A stretch of DNA of 32,136 bases from Alphaproteobacteria bacterium (GTDB taxonomy: Bacteria > Pseudomonadota > Alphaproteobacteria > TMED109): positions 1 to 32,136 of the forward strand of contig JAQWRB010000129.1 of NCBI GenBank assembly GCA_029243935.1, written 5' to 3'. Numbering within the stretch: the stretch's first letter is position 1; each line of letters opens with the position of its first letter. Made by a program: the position numbers and the translations under genes. The notes under the pieces were generated by a model. The model did no database searches. It saw only the letters and a list, made by a program, of their open reading frames with translations, and had not been told where the DNA came from. Positions 24,754-32,136 of this stretch are shown one piece after another.

Positions 24754-25676
24754 TGTCAGTATTAGTTATAGCTGAGTCTAATAGTAAAGAAGTAGATAGA
24801 GGAACCTTATCTACTATTACAGCAGCGCAAAAAATTAGTGATAATATTTCTTTGTTAGTACTCGAGGATGTTGAAGAAGTTTTACAAAATTGTAAAAATA
24901 TAAAAGGGGTAACCAAAGTTATCTCTGCCAAGGGTGAATTAGAAGGGGGTTTGGCTGAAAATTTAGCCCCAGTAATTATAGATGCTATAAAAGATGCTAC
25001 ACATATTTTAAGTTCTGCAGGCACATTTTGAAAAAATATTATGCCTCGGGTAGCAGCCTTAAAAGATTCACAACAAATTTCAGATGTATGTGAAATTATA
25101 GATCAAGATACTTTTGTTAGACCTATATATGCAGGTAATGCCTTAGCAACTGTTAAATCCTTAGATAAGGTAAAATTTTTAACAGTTAGAGCTACGGCTT
25201 TTCAAGCTGCTGAAACTCAGGGAGGCTCTGCTGATATTATAGATGGTCCTATAGCAAAGACAAATAGATTAAGTACATTTGTAAAGAGAGATTTATCAGA
25301 ATCTGATAGGCCAGAATTGACTGCTGCAAAAATAGTTGTATCTGGAGGAAGAGGTATAGGCAGTGCAGATAATTTTGCATTATTAGACCCTTTAGCGGAT
25401 AAATTAGGAGCTGCAGTGGGAGCTAGTAGAGCAGCTGTAGATGCAGGTTATGTTCCCAATGATTATCAGGTAGGACAAACAGGAAAAGTAGTGGCTCCAG
25501 AATTATATATTGCTGTAGGAATATCAGGAGCTATTCAACATTTAGCTGGCATGAAAGATTCTAAGGTTATAGTAGCCATTAATAAGGATGAAGAGGCACC
25601 AATATTTCAAATTGCAGATTTTGGTCTTGTTGGTGATTTATTTCAAGTTATACCTGAATTATCGGAAAAATTATAA
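24753..25676 (+). CDS. etfA: Electron transfer flavoprotein alpha subunit, interrupted by one in-frame UGA at a conserved Gly
   Basis: The ORF track splits this gene into 24753-25031 and 25041-25676, but both are in one frame with a single UGA (25029-25031) at codon 93. Read through, EtfA is 307 aa, the normal length. Domain I begins [28 protein letters not shown] precedes the UGA and [19 protein letters not shown] follows. The FAD-binding domain II is perfect: [68 protein letters not shown] and [17 protein letters not shown]. Homologues have F-G-KN at the UGA. The break is inside domain I, not at a domain boundary, and restart at 25041 has no ribosome binding site. The etfB partner is intact, so full-length EtfA seems to be needed. 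Confidence 0.88.
25029..25031 (+). other. In-frame UGA codon at an invariant Gly position of EtfA
   Basis: The codon stands between SSAGTF and [10 protein letters not shown], where ETF alpha subunits from bacteria to mitochondria read F-G-KN(L/I)(L/M)PRVAA. GGA to TGA is one G-to-T change. The frame is otherwise open over the whole gene. No obvious stem-loop follows the UGA directly, and homologues have Gly, not Cys, so selenocysteine is unlikely. Confidence 0.87.
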
Positions 25677-25695
25677 TAAAGTATAGGTAAAAATA

Positions 25696-26289
25696 TTGCG
25701 TATAATATGTCTTGATTTAGAAGGAGTTTTAGTCCCAGAAATATGGATTTCTCTTGCAGAAAGAACTAAAATTAAGGATTTATTACTTACTACTAGAGAC
25801 ATAGAAGACTATTCTGAACTAATGGATCATAGATTAAAAGTTTTTAAACGCGAAGGATTAAAAATTGGGGATATACATAAGGCGGTATATGATTTAGAAC
25901 CTTTTAATGGAGCTAAAGATTTTTTAGATATATTATCCAAAAATTTTCAAGTTGTGATTTTATCTGACACATTTTATGAGATAGCTTCACCCCTATTTAA
26001 TAAATTAGGTAATCCAACTGTATTTTGTCATCATTTGGACGTGTCTAAAACAGGAGATATTAAAGGTTATAGCTTAAGAATTGAAAACCAAAAGAAAAGA
26101 GCTGTTGAGGCTTTTCATAAATTAGGATTCTCTGTTTTTGCAGCTGGAGATTCTTATAATGATATTGGTATGCTTCAGGAGGCAGATTTTGGTGTATTAT
26201 TCTCCGCACCTTCAGTATTGATAAAGAAATATAAGAATTTTAAAACAGCAAATAATTATTCTCGATTAAAAGAGTTATTAACTAAGTAA
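25696..26289 (+). CDS. thrH: Phosphoserine phosphatase / homoserine phosphotransferase ThrH
   Basis: This 197-aa HAD-superfamily enzyme matches ThrH, which dephosphorylates phosphoserine and can transfer the phosphate to homoserine. HAD motif I is CLDLEGVLVPEIWISLAERT near residue 5; the DLEG (not DxDGT) and PEIW are ThrH hallmarks. Motif II is VVILSDTFYE near 90; HHLDVSKTGDIKGY near 115 is also typical; motif III/IV is AAGDSYNDIGML near 152. The start is a TTG at 25696, because the family N-terminus (M-RIICLDLEGVLVPE) begins there and no ATG fits. It is 19 bases after etfA and convergent with the thioredoxin gene, with only three bases between stop codons. Confidence 0.92.
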   Translation: MRIICLDLEGVLVPEIWISLAERTKIKDLLLTTRDIEDYSELMDHRLKVFKREGLKIGDIHKAVYDLEPFNGAKDFLDILSKNFQVVILSDTFYEIASPLFNKLGNPTVFCHHLDVSKTGDIKGYSLRIENQKKRAVEAFHKLGFSVFAAGDSYNDIGMLQEADFGVLFSAPSVLIKKYKNFKTANNYSRLKELLTK

Positions 26290-26292
26290 AAA

Positions 26293-26859
26293 TTAATTTT
26301 TTTTAGCTTCATTTTTAAGCCAAGAAATAATTCCTTTGCTCTCCCAGTCTATTACACCTTCTATTCTCCATAAAATCTCTCCTGCCTTATTAGAAATTAA
26401 AGTTGTAGGTATTCCGCGTAATTTAAAAGTTTTATTAGAACTCATATCAAAATCTATAAAAATATCTTTTTTTTCAAAATTTAATTTTTTTATAAAAGAC
26501 TCTATTTTTTTATAATCTTTAAAGCTATCTTGATTTATATATATTATTTTAACGTCTGTTTTTTTAAGTTTTTTTGAGAGGTTATATAATGCTGGCATTT
26601 CTTTTACACAAGGTGTACACCATAAAGCCCAAAAATTTATAATTAACAATTTATCTTTTGAAAGTTCAAATAAAGTTTTATTTTTGTTTTCTAGGTTTGT
26701 AAAACTCACATCAGGTAAATTTTTTATTTGTTCTTCTACTTTAATTTTTTTAATAGAATCTGGAATATTATTAGCATTGCAGTTAATATTAGTTAACATA
26801 ATTAAAATTATGCTAAAATATATATACGGATTACAAATTTTTTTTATAGAAATTATCAT
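26293..26859 (-). CDS. TlpA-like periplasmic thioredoxin-family protein
   Basis: This 188-aa protein has an N-terminal hydrophobic export or anchor segment (about residues 10-27, IYFSIILIMLTNINC), then a TlpA/ResA-type thioredoxin domain with LLIINFWALWCTPCVKEMPAL (about residues 69-89; WCTPC active site) and FKLRGIPTTLIS (cis-Pro, about 148-159). The Cys at the end of the hydrophobic segment could be a lipoprotein site, but INC is a poor lipobox. It probably reduces periplasmic disulfides. It is divergent from argH across 54 bases, the usual alphaproteobacterial tlpA/argH/lysA arrangement. It is distinct from ccmG. The target is unknown. Confidence 0.88.
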   Translation of the reverse strand: MIISIKKICNPYIYFSIILIMLTNINCNANNIPDSIKKIKVEEQIKNLPDVSFTNLENKNKTLFELSKDKLLIINFWALWCTPCVKEMPALYNLSKKLKKTDVKIIYINQDSFKDYKKIESFIKKLNFEKKDIFIDFDMSSNKTFKLRGIPTTLISNKAGEILWRIEGVIDWESKGIISWLKNEAKKN

Positions 26860-26913
26860 ATACTTTTCTCTTTATTATTGTATAGGTAATAATAGTAATT
26901 ATTGGTGAATTAA

Positions 26914-28329
26914 ATGAATAAAGCAAAATCTAAAAAAAATAAACAAACTTCTCATATTTGGGGCGGAAGGTTTAAAAAAGATTCATCAGAAATAATGAAA
27001 ATTATTAATGCTTCCATCTGGTTTGATAAAAAATTAGCTTTTCATGACATTGCTTTAAGCAAAGTGCATTCTAATATGCTTTGGAATAAGGGCATTATTT
27101 TGAATAAAGAAAATAAAAAAATTCAAAAAGGTTTAAGTATAATTGAAAAAGAAATTAGTAATAATAAGTTTGTATTTTCTGATGAGCTTGAAGATATCCA
27201 TATGCATATAGAAGTAAGATTAATTGAATTAATTGGAGATGCAGGAAAAAAATTACACACTGCGAGATCTAGGAATGATCAAGTGGCAACATCATTTAAA
27301 ATGTGGGTAAGAGATGAATTAGATTTAGTCTTAGAATTAATAAAAAAAGTTCAAGGTTCTTTAATTTTTCAAGCTCAGTCAAATATTAATACAATATTAC
27401 CAGGTTTTACACATTTACAGCCAGCTCAGCCTATTAGTTTAGCGCATCACTTATTAGCATATGTTGAAATGCTTGGGAGAGATAAAAGTAGAATTGAGGA
27501 TGCCAAAGAAAGATTAAATAAATCTCCTTTAGGAGCGGCTGCTTTAGCTGGAACGTCATTTCCTATAGATAGGTTTGCAACTGCTAAAGCATTAGGTTTT
27601 AAAAAACCTATGGAGAATTCTATTGATGCCGTAAGTGATAGAGATTTTGTTTTAGAATCTTTATCTAGTGCTTCTATTATTATGGTGCACTTATCAAGAT
27701 TAGCAGAAGAAATAGTAATATGGGCTTCACCAGGTTTTAATTTTATAAATTTACCCGATACCTTTTCAACAGGTTCTTCTATTATGCCTCAAAAGAGAAA
27801 TCCAGATGCTGCAGAATTAATTAGAGGTAAAACAGGAAGAGTAGCTAGCTCATTTTATAATGTATTGACTATGCTTAAGGGTTTACCTTTAGCTTATTCT
27901 AAAGATATGCAAGAAGATAAAGAGCCATTTTTTGATGCTTTTGATAATTTAAAGTTATGCCTAAAAGTTGCGGAAGGGCTTATTAGAGAGGTAGAGTTTA
28001 ATGTAGAAGCAATGAAATCTATGGCTGATTTAGGTTATATAACTGCTACTGATCTAGCTGACTGGCTTGTTAAAGAATGTAATATACCTTTTAGAGATGC
28101 TCATTCCATTACAGGCAAGGTAGTAAAACATGCAGAAAAGCATAAATTAACTTTAGATAAGATAGCTGTGGAGGATTTTAAAAAAATTGATAAAAGAATT
28201 ACAAATGAAGTTTTAAAGGTACTTTCTTTAAAAAATTCTTTAGAAAGTCGAGATAGTTATGGAGGAACATCACCAAAGGTAGTAAAAAAAGCATTAAAAA
28301 ATGCTGTAAATACATGGTTAAAATCATGA
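26914..28329 (+). CDS. argH: Argininosuccinate lyase
   Basis: This 471-aa enzyme of the aspartase/fumarase superfamily makes arginine and fumarate in the last step of arginine synthesis. The N-terminal HIWGGRFKKDSSEIM is diagnostic. DIHMHIE (about residue 93) and TARSRNDQVATSFKMW (about 116) follow, then GFTHLQPAQPISLAHHLLAY. The superfamily signature GSSIMPQKRNPDAAELIRGKTGR (about 288-310) holds the catalytic Ser loop. Length is normal. It ends in two tandem UGA codons followed two codons later by UAA; the first UGA overlaps the lptM start (ATGATG). GGTGA lies seven bases before the ATG. Confidence 0.96.
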   Translation: MNKAKSKKNKQTSHIWGGRFKKDSSEIMKIINASIWFDKKLAFHDIALSKVHSNMLWNKGIILNKENKKIQKGLSIIEKEISNNKFVFSDELEDIHMHIEVRLIELIGDAGKKLHTARSRNDQVATSFKMWVRDELDLVLELIKKVQGSLIFQAQSNINTILPGFTHLQPAQPISLAHHLLAYVEMLGRDKSRIEDAKERLNKSPLGAAALAGTSFPIDRFATAKALGFKKPMENSIDAVSDRDFVLESLSSASIIMVHLSRLAEEIVIWASPGFNFINLPDTFSTGSSIMPQKRNPDAAELIRGKTGRVASSFYNVLTMLKGLPLAYSKDMQEDKEPFFDAFDNLKLCLKVAEGLIREVEFNVEAMKSMADLGYITATDLADWLVKECNIPFRDAHSITGKVVKHAEKHKLTLDKIAVEDFKKIDKRITNEVLKVLSLKNSLESRDSYGGTSPKVVKKALKNAVNTWLKS

Positions 28330-28469
28330 TGAACAAATTAAATAATAATTTTTATATATTTTTAATATTAATTTTTATTACTTTAAACGCTTGTGGTAAA
28401 AAAGGTGTAATAGAAAGACCTCCGTTGGATAATAATCTTGAGCCCGCTATAGTTGAAGAAAATAAGTAA
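28326..28469 (+). CDS. lptM: Small LptM/YifL-type lipoprotein (too short for the ORF track)
   Basis: This 47-aa frame (46 aa if the second of two adjacent ATGs is used) is missing from the ORF track. It has a short Asn/Lys N-terminus, a hydrophobic signal (FYIFLILIFITLNA) and a lipobox LNAC followed by GKKG, then a short Pro/acidic tail (VIERPPLDNN). Cys-Gly-x-Lys-Gly after the lipobox, tiny size and location directly between argH and lysA are the hallmarks of YifL, now called LptM, an outer-membrane lipoprotein reported to help LptD mature for LPS export. The ATG overlaps the argH UGA stop. It ends in TAA, 16 bases before lysA. Confidence 0.87.
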   Translation: MMNKLNNNFYIFLILIFITLNACGKKGVIERPPLDNNLEPAIVEENK

Positions 28470-28485
28470 AAATAAGGTTTTTTAA

Positions 28486-29757
28486 ATGAATGGTTTTTTT
28501 TATAAAGATGGAGTTTTGCATGTGGATGATGTTTCTCTATTAGATATAGAAAAACAATTTACTACCCCTGTTTATATTTATTCTAAATTAAGTTTATCTA
28601 ACAATTATAAAGCTCTTGAAGAAGCATTAGAAAATAAATTAGGGAAGGGACATCCTAAATTAATTGCTTATTCTGTCAAAGCTAATTCTAATATAGCTGT
28701 TATTAATGTTTTAAAAAAACTTGGTTCTGGTGCTGATGTAGTTTCTTCAGGTGAGTTAAAGAGGGTAATAAAAGCTGGCATAAATGGGGAAAAAATAGTT
28801 TTTTCTGGCGTAGGAAAAACAAAGAAAGAGCTATCTTTTGCTCTTGATTCTGATGTAATGCAATTTAATATAGAATCTATTTCAGAATTAGAGATACTTT
28901 CTGAAATAGCTTCATCGAAGAATAAAAAAGCACCTATAGCATTTAGAATTAATCCTGATATAGATGCAGGAGGACATGAAAAAATTTCAACAGGAGGAAG
29001 TAATACTAAATTTGGCATACCCTACAAACAAGCTGTGAATGTTTATGAATATGCAAAAAATCTTCCTGGAATTAAAGTTGTAGGTATTGATATACATATT
29101 GGGTCTCAGATTACAGACCTTGAACCATTTAAATTAGCCTTTAATAAAGTTTTGATTTTATATCAAAAATTAATTGAAAATGGGCATAATATTATTAATT
29201 TAGATTTAGGTGGAGGCATAGGAATCTCATATGGTGAAAATTTTACACCTTTTGATATTAATGATTATGCAGATCTTATTAAAGAGAAATTTGGATCTCT
29301 CGAGTGTAAACTTATTTTTGAACCAGGACGATATATAACTGCTAATGCCGGAATACTCTTGACTAAAGTTATTAGAAATAAAGAAAGTTATAACAATAAT
29401 TTTCTTATTGTAGATGCAGCTATGAATGATATATTGAGACCAGCTCTTTATGATGCTTACCATGAAGTTATTACAGTAGTAGAAAAGAAAAAAGAACAAG
29501 AAGTGATTGATTATCAGGTAGTCGGACCTATCTGTGAAACTGGTGATATTATATGTAGAAAAGCTAGTTTAAGTAATATAAAAGATGGGGACTTACTTGC
29601 TGTTAAGTATGCAGGAGCTTATGGGGCTGTTATGTCATCTTACTATAATAGTAGAGATTTAGTACCTGAAATAATGATTAATAATAAAAAAATAAATATA
29701 ATTAGAAAGAGAATTTTAATTGAAGATTTGATATCTTATGAAAATATTCCAGATTAA
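28486..29757 (+). CDS. lysA: Diaminopimelate decarboxylase
   Basis: This 423-aa PLP-dependent fold-type III enzyme decarboxylates meso-diaminopimelate to lysine. The N-terminus MNGFFYKDGVLHVDDVSL and TPVYIYS are typical. The PLP lysine lies in IAYSVKANSNIAVI (about residues 60-73). GIDIHIGSQI (about 198), LDLGGGIGISY (about 240) and FEPGRYITANAGILL (about 278) follow, and the catalytic Cys is in GPICETGDII (about 346). Length is normal. It is part of the argH-lptM-lysA gene group and is followed 23 bases later by the TIGR02302 gene. It ends in TAA with no anomalies. Confidence 0.96.
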   Translation: MNGFFYKDGVLHVDDVSLLDIEKQFTTPVYIYSKLSLSNNYKALEEALENKLGKGHPKLIAYSVKANSNIAVINVLKKLGSGADVVSSGELKRVIKAGINGEKIVFSGVGKTKKELSFALDSDVMQFNIESISELEILSEIASSKNKKAPIAFRINPDIDAGGHEKISTGGSNTKFGIPYKQAVNVYEYAKNLPGIKVVGIDIHIGSQITDLEPFKLAFNKVLILYQKLIENGHNIINLDLGGGIGISYGENFTPFDINDYADLIKEKFGSLECKLIFEPGRYITANAGILLTKVIRNKESYNNNFLIVDAAMNDILRPALYDAYHEVITVVEKKKEQEVIDYQVVGPICETGDIICRKASLSNIKDGDLLAVKYAGAYGAVMSSYYNSRDLVPEIMINNKKINIIRKRILIEDLISYENIPD

Positions 29758-29780
29758 AATAATGTATGTGAGTATATTTA

Positions 29781-32136
29781 ATGAATAATAATAAAATAAA
29801 TAAATCCTTACCCTTAATATTAAATTTAAAAATATATATAGCAAGGCTAGCTATAATATGGGAAAATTTAGCTTCATATTTATTTAAAATATTAATATTG
29901 TCATTAATATTTATAATGTTAATTATCACAGAATCTTTAACTTTTTTACCTTACTGGCTTCATATAATATTGTTGGGGTTATTTTTACTATCTTACATAT
30001 TGGTCATCTTATATTTTATATATAAGTTTAAATGGCCAACTAAACTTATATGTGCAAAGAGAATAGAAGATGATAATAATGCACAACATACGCCTTTTAG
30101 CTCATTATTTGATAGGCCTAATTTAAATAAGGATAGTGTGATTTGGGAAGAACATTATCATAGAATTTTAAAAACCTCTAAATCATTAAAAAATATTAGA
30201 TTAAAGGCGATTTATTCCCATCTGGATCCATTATTTATTAGATTGCCCGTTATAACTTTATTTTTGTTTATCTTTTTAGGGTTTAACCAAAACTTAGATA
30301 AAAAAACTCAAGCAGCCTTGCTGCCTGAAAAAAATATTATAGTTTCTATAAATGGGGTTTTTACAGGATGGATAAACCCTCCAGAATATACCAGACTGCA
30401 ACCAATTTTAATAAGAAATAGTGAGAATCCCCTAAAAGTTCCTATAGGAAGCTCATTATCTGCAAGAGTGTTTGGTGGAGATGGAATTACAGAATTAAAT
30501 ATGGGTGATAAAAAAGAAATATTTTTAAAAATAGATAAAGATAATGCCGCAATTGAGAGTATCATTGATAAAAATATATATTTAACTATTAAGCAAAATA
30601 AAAATATTATTTTTAAACAAACTATTGAAGTTATTTTGGATAGGCCTCCACTAGTTGATTTCATAGAAAATCCTAAATCTACAGTTAAAGGAGTTTTAGA
30701 TATAGATTACGTATTTTCTGATGATTATGATACTACTAAACTTTATGCAGAAATTTCCTTAAAAAAACCAATACTATCCTCTAAATTAGAAGAGATTAAG
30801 TTTAATATACCTTTTGATGTAAGTGAAGAGGAGCAAATAGTAGGTCAATATTATCATGATTTATCAGAACACATATGGGCAGGTTTGCCAGCTAAAATTA
30901 TTTTAGTTGCAGAAGATTATAAAGGACAAAAAGGTAAAAGTAGAGAATTAGAGATACTTTTACCTGAGAAACCATTTAATAATTTATTAGCATTATCAGT
31001 GATTAACCAGAGAAAAAATTTAGCTTTAAATAAAGATAAACCTTTTGAAGTAGGTAAAATAATTACTGAAATTGCAGAAGATAAATATTTTGAGGATAAA
31101 TTATTAGTAGCTAAAGATTGGTTATTAGAAGCTTCAAATATTTTATTAGAAAGCAATAATAATTCTTTATTAACTGAAAAGAAGAAAAACTTTGTTATAG
31201 ATTTATTATGGAAAACAGCGTTATTTATTGAATCAGGTCAATTATCTATAGCAGAAAATGAACTAAGAAGGGCTCAACAAGATTTACAAGAGGCTTTATC
31301 TGAGGGTGGAGAAGGAGCAGAAATTGATGAAATGCTTAACAATTTGGATAATGCATTAGCTAAATATTTGGATGAGTTAGAGAACCCTATGGATATTGAC
31401 GCCCCTCAAGTATCCGAATCTGATGATCCCGGAGATAGAGGCGGAGAGAATGGAGCTAAATCTAATGAGGGAGCAGATTTAGAAGAAAAACTGGAAGATA
31501 TTGCAGAATTAACTGCTTCAGGTTCTCTTGATGAGGCTCAAGAACAATTAGATGAAATGCAAGATATGTCAGAAGCCCTAGATCGTGATGCTCTAGGTGA
31601 AGCTTTAGGAGAACAAGAAGGTGAAGATGCTCCAATGGCTATGCAACAAATTTCAGAAATGATGCAGGAACAAGAAGCATTAATGGAGGATTCTTTTGAG
31701 CAATCTATGAATGCACAAGCTGATCAAAAGACTCCTGGATCGGGACCTGTAAATGCGGGAGAAAAACAAGAAAGTTTAAGAAAGCAACTTGAAGATGCTA
31801 TGCATGAAATAAGTGAGTCTGATACGCCGGTACCTGATGAACTAGGTAGAGCTGAAAGATCAATGAGACAAGCACAAAAGGAGTTGCAAAGAGGCAGGCC
31901 AGATAGAGCCCTGGCTGCACAAGGCAGAGCCCTTGAAGAGCTTAAAAAAGCTGCAGAAAAGATGGATAAAATGAATTCAGCAAATGGCCCTAGTCAAATG
32001 GCAGGAGATAGTGGAAGTAATAGTGATCGAGATCAAAGAGACCCGTTAGGGAGGGTTCCTCCAGGACAAGGAAATTCTCCAGGAGGAGATGTAGGTATTC
32101 CTAACGAACCAGACTCCAATAAGGCAAGAAAAATAG
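29781..32136 (+). CDS. TIGR02302 / DUF4175 family membrane protein (truncated by window edge)
   Basis: The frame starts at an ATG 23 bases after lysA and stays open for 785 codons to the right edge, so its C-terminus is missing; this is why the ORF track omits it. Hydrophobic helices lie near residues 38-85 (two) and 152-170 (one, VITLFLFIFLGF). A periplasmic-looking beta region follows with VSINGVFTGWINPPEYTRL and VDFIENPKSTVKGVLDIDY. From about residue 480 it becomes Gln/Glu/Met-rich and probably coiled-coil (LRRAQQDLQEAL, MQQISEMMQEQEAL, RSMRQAQKELQRGRPDRALAAQGRALEEL). It ends near PLGRVPPGQG and VGIPNEPD, the typical C-terminal motif of this alphaproteobacterial family. The function is unknown; location beside lysA/argH is conserved. 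Confidence 0.87.
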   Translation, partial: MNNNKINKSLPLILNLKIYIARLAIIWENLASYLFKILILSLIFIMLIITESLTFLPYWLHIILLGLFLLSYILVILYFIYKFKWPTKLICAKRIEDDNNAQHTPFSSLFDRPNLNKDSVIWEEHYHRILKTSKSLKNIRLKAIYSHLDPLFIRLPVITLFLFIFLGFNQNLDKKTQAALLPEKNIIVSINGVFTGWINPPEYTRLQPILIRNSENPLKVPIGSSLSARVFGGDGITELNMGDKKEIFLKIDKDNAAIESIIDKNIYLTIKQNKNIIFKQTIEVILDRPPLVDFIENPKSTVKGVLDIDYVFSDDYDTTKLYAEISLKKPILSSKLEEIKFNIPFDVSEEEQIVGQYYHDLSEHIWAGLPAKIILVAEDYKGQKGKSRELEILLPEKPFNNLLALSVINQRKNLALNKDKPFEVGKIITEIAEDKYFEDKLLVAKDWLLEASNILLESNNNSLLTEKKKNFVIDLLWKTALFIESGQLSIAENELRRAQQDLQEALSEGGEGAEIDEMLNNLDNALAKYLDELENPMDIDAPQVSESDDPGDRGGENGAKSNEGADLEEKLEDIAELTASGSLDEAQEQLDEMQDMSEALDRDALGEALGEQEGEDAPMAMQQISEMMQEQEALMEDSFEQSMNAQADQKTPGSGPVNAGEKQESLRKQLEDAMHEISESDTPVPDELGRAERSMRQAQKELQRGRPDRALAAQGRALEELKKAAEKMDKMNSANGPSQMAGDSGSNSDRDQRDPLGRVPPGQGNSPGGDVGIPNEPDSNKARKI

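Noticed and set aside
24746-25024. 92-aa minus-strand ORF opposite the start of etfA
   Set aside because: It mirrors etfA codons and has no family resemblance.
10998-25031. UGA read as tryptophan, the common alphaproteobacterial recoding
   Set aside because: Trp positions throughout the window, including the WWD motifs of CcmC and CcmF, use UGG, and both in-frame UGAs align with Gly.
25029-25070. Selenocysteine insertion at the etfA UGA
   Set aside because: Homologues have Gly, not Cys or Sec, at this position, and I see no convincing stem-loop just after the UGA. The same holds for the ligase UGA.
24753-25676. Programmed frameshift or two separate EtfA subunits
   Set aside because: Both parts are in the same frame, the break is inside domain I, and the second part has no ribosome binding site.
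30308-31156. Minus-strand ORFs at 30308-30664 and 30917-31156
   Set aside because: Both lie opposite the long TIGR02302 frame, which is truncated by the window and so missing from the ORF track.
1-32136. CRISPR arrays, tRNA or rRNA genes, insertion sequences
   Set aside because: I found no regularly spaced repeats, no cloverleaf-like sequence in the short gaps, and no transposase or terminal inverted repeats.

Overview
The window is strongly AT-rich DNA (A or T at most third codon positions, AAA/AAT/ATA-rich proteins) from a bacterium that looks like a small-genome, probably marine alphaproteobacterium. Support for this comes from gene content and order: SUV3-like helicase - ferredoxin fdxA - carD; rpoH with an RpoH box; etfB-etfA; tlpA-like thioredoxin / argH / lptM / lysA / TIGR02302 (DUF4175) in the usual alphaproteobacterial order; a HIG1-domain protein; and a 91-aa lipid-A-disaccharide-synthase N-terminal-domain protein. 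I count 33 complete protein genes plus two genes cut by the window edges. I see no rRNA, tRNA, CRISPR array, insertion sequence or prophage, and no gene-free stretch reaches 300 bases (the largest intergenic gaps are roughly 110-140 bases).

Layout. 1-1405 (minus): a truncated DpgC-like gene and proline iminopeptidase. 1514-9063 (plus): helicase, TerB-like protein, ferredoxin, CarD, a PPP-type phosphatase homologue that has lost its metal ligands, and aconitase, which overlaps the convergent rpoH (9043-9930, minus) by 21 bp. 10068-18265 (plus): a PaaK-like CoA ligase followed by a complete ccmABCDEFGHI cytochrome c maturation operon. 18281-20780: GT2 / LABD / GT39 cell-envelope glycosylation module. 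20819-22715: a carboxymuconolactone-decarboxylase-like protein and two minus-strand genes (HNH nuclease, carboxylesterase). 22785-26289 (plus): gluQRS, HIG1 protein, etfB, etfA, thrH. 26293-26859 (minus): thioredoxin. 26914-32136 (plus): argH, lptM, lysA and the start of a large TIGR02302 membrane protein.

Most notable observation. Two otherwise intact, well-conserved genes, the PaaK-like ligase and etfA, are each interrupted by exactly one in-frame UGA, and in both the UGA sits where homologues have an invariant glycine (KGWM-G-RADQTTK in the ligase; F-G-KN(I/L)(L/M)PRVAA in EtfA). GGA to TGA is one G-to-T change. The full-length frames match family lengths. UGA is also the apparent normal stop of four other genes (ccmE, ccmG, the carboxylesterase, argH), so a plain genome-wide UGA-to-Gly reassignment is not established. 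The explanations to separate are ambiguous UGA/Gly decoding, programmed readthrough, recent nonsense mutations in acyl-CoA metabolism genes, and G-to-T sequencing or assembly error.

How the genes work together. The ccm operon exports and attaches haem to c-type cytochromes and, together with aconitase, ETF and the HIG1 protein, points to aerobic respiratory metabolism. argH and lysA serve arginine and lysine synthesis. rpoH and CarD are global transcription factors. The GT2/LABD/GT39 genes and lptM serve the outer membrane.
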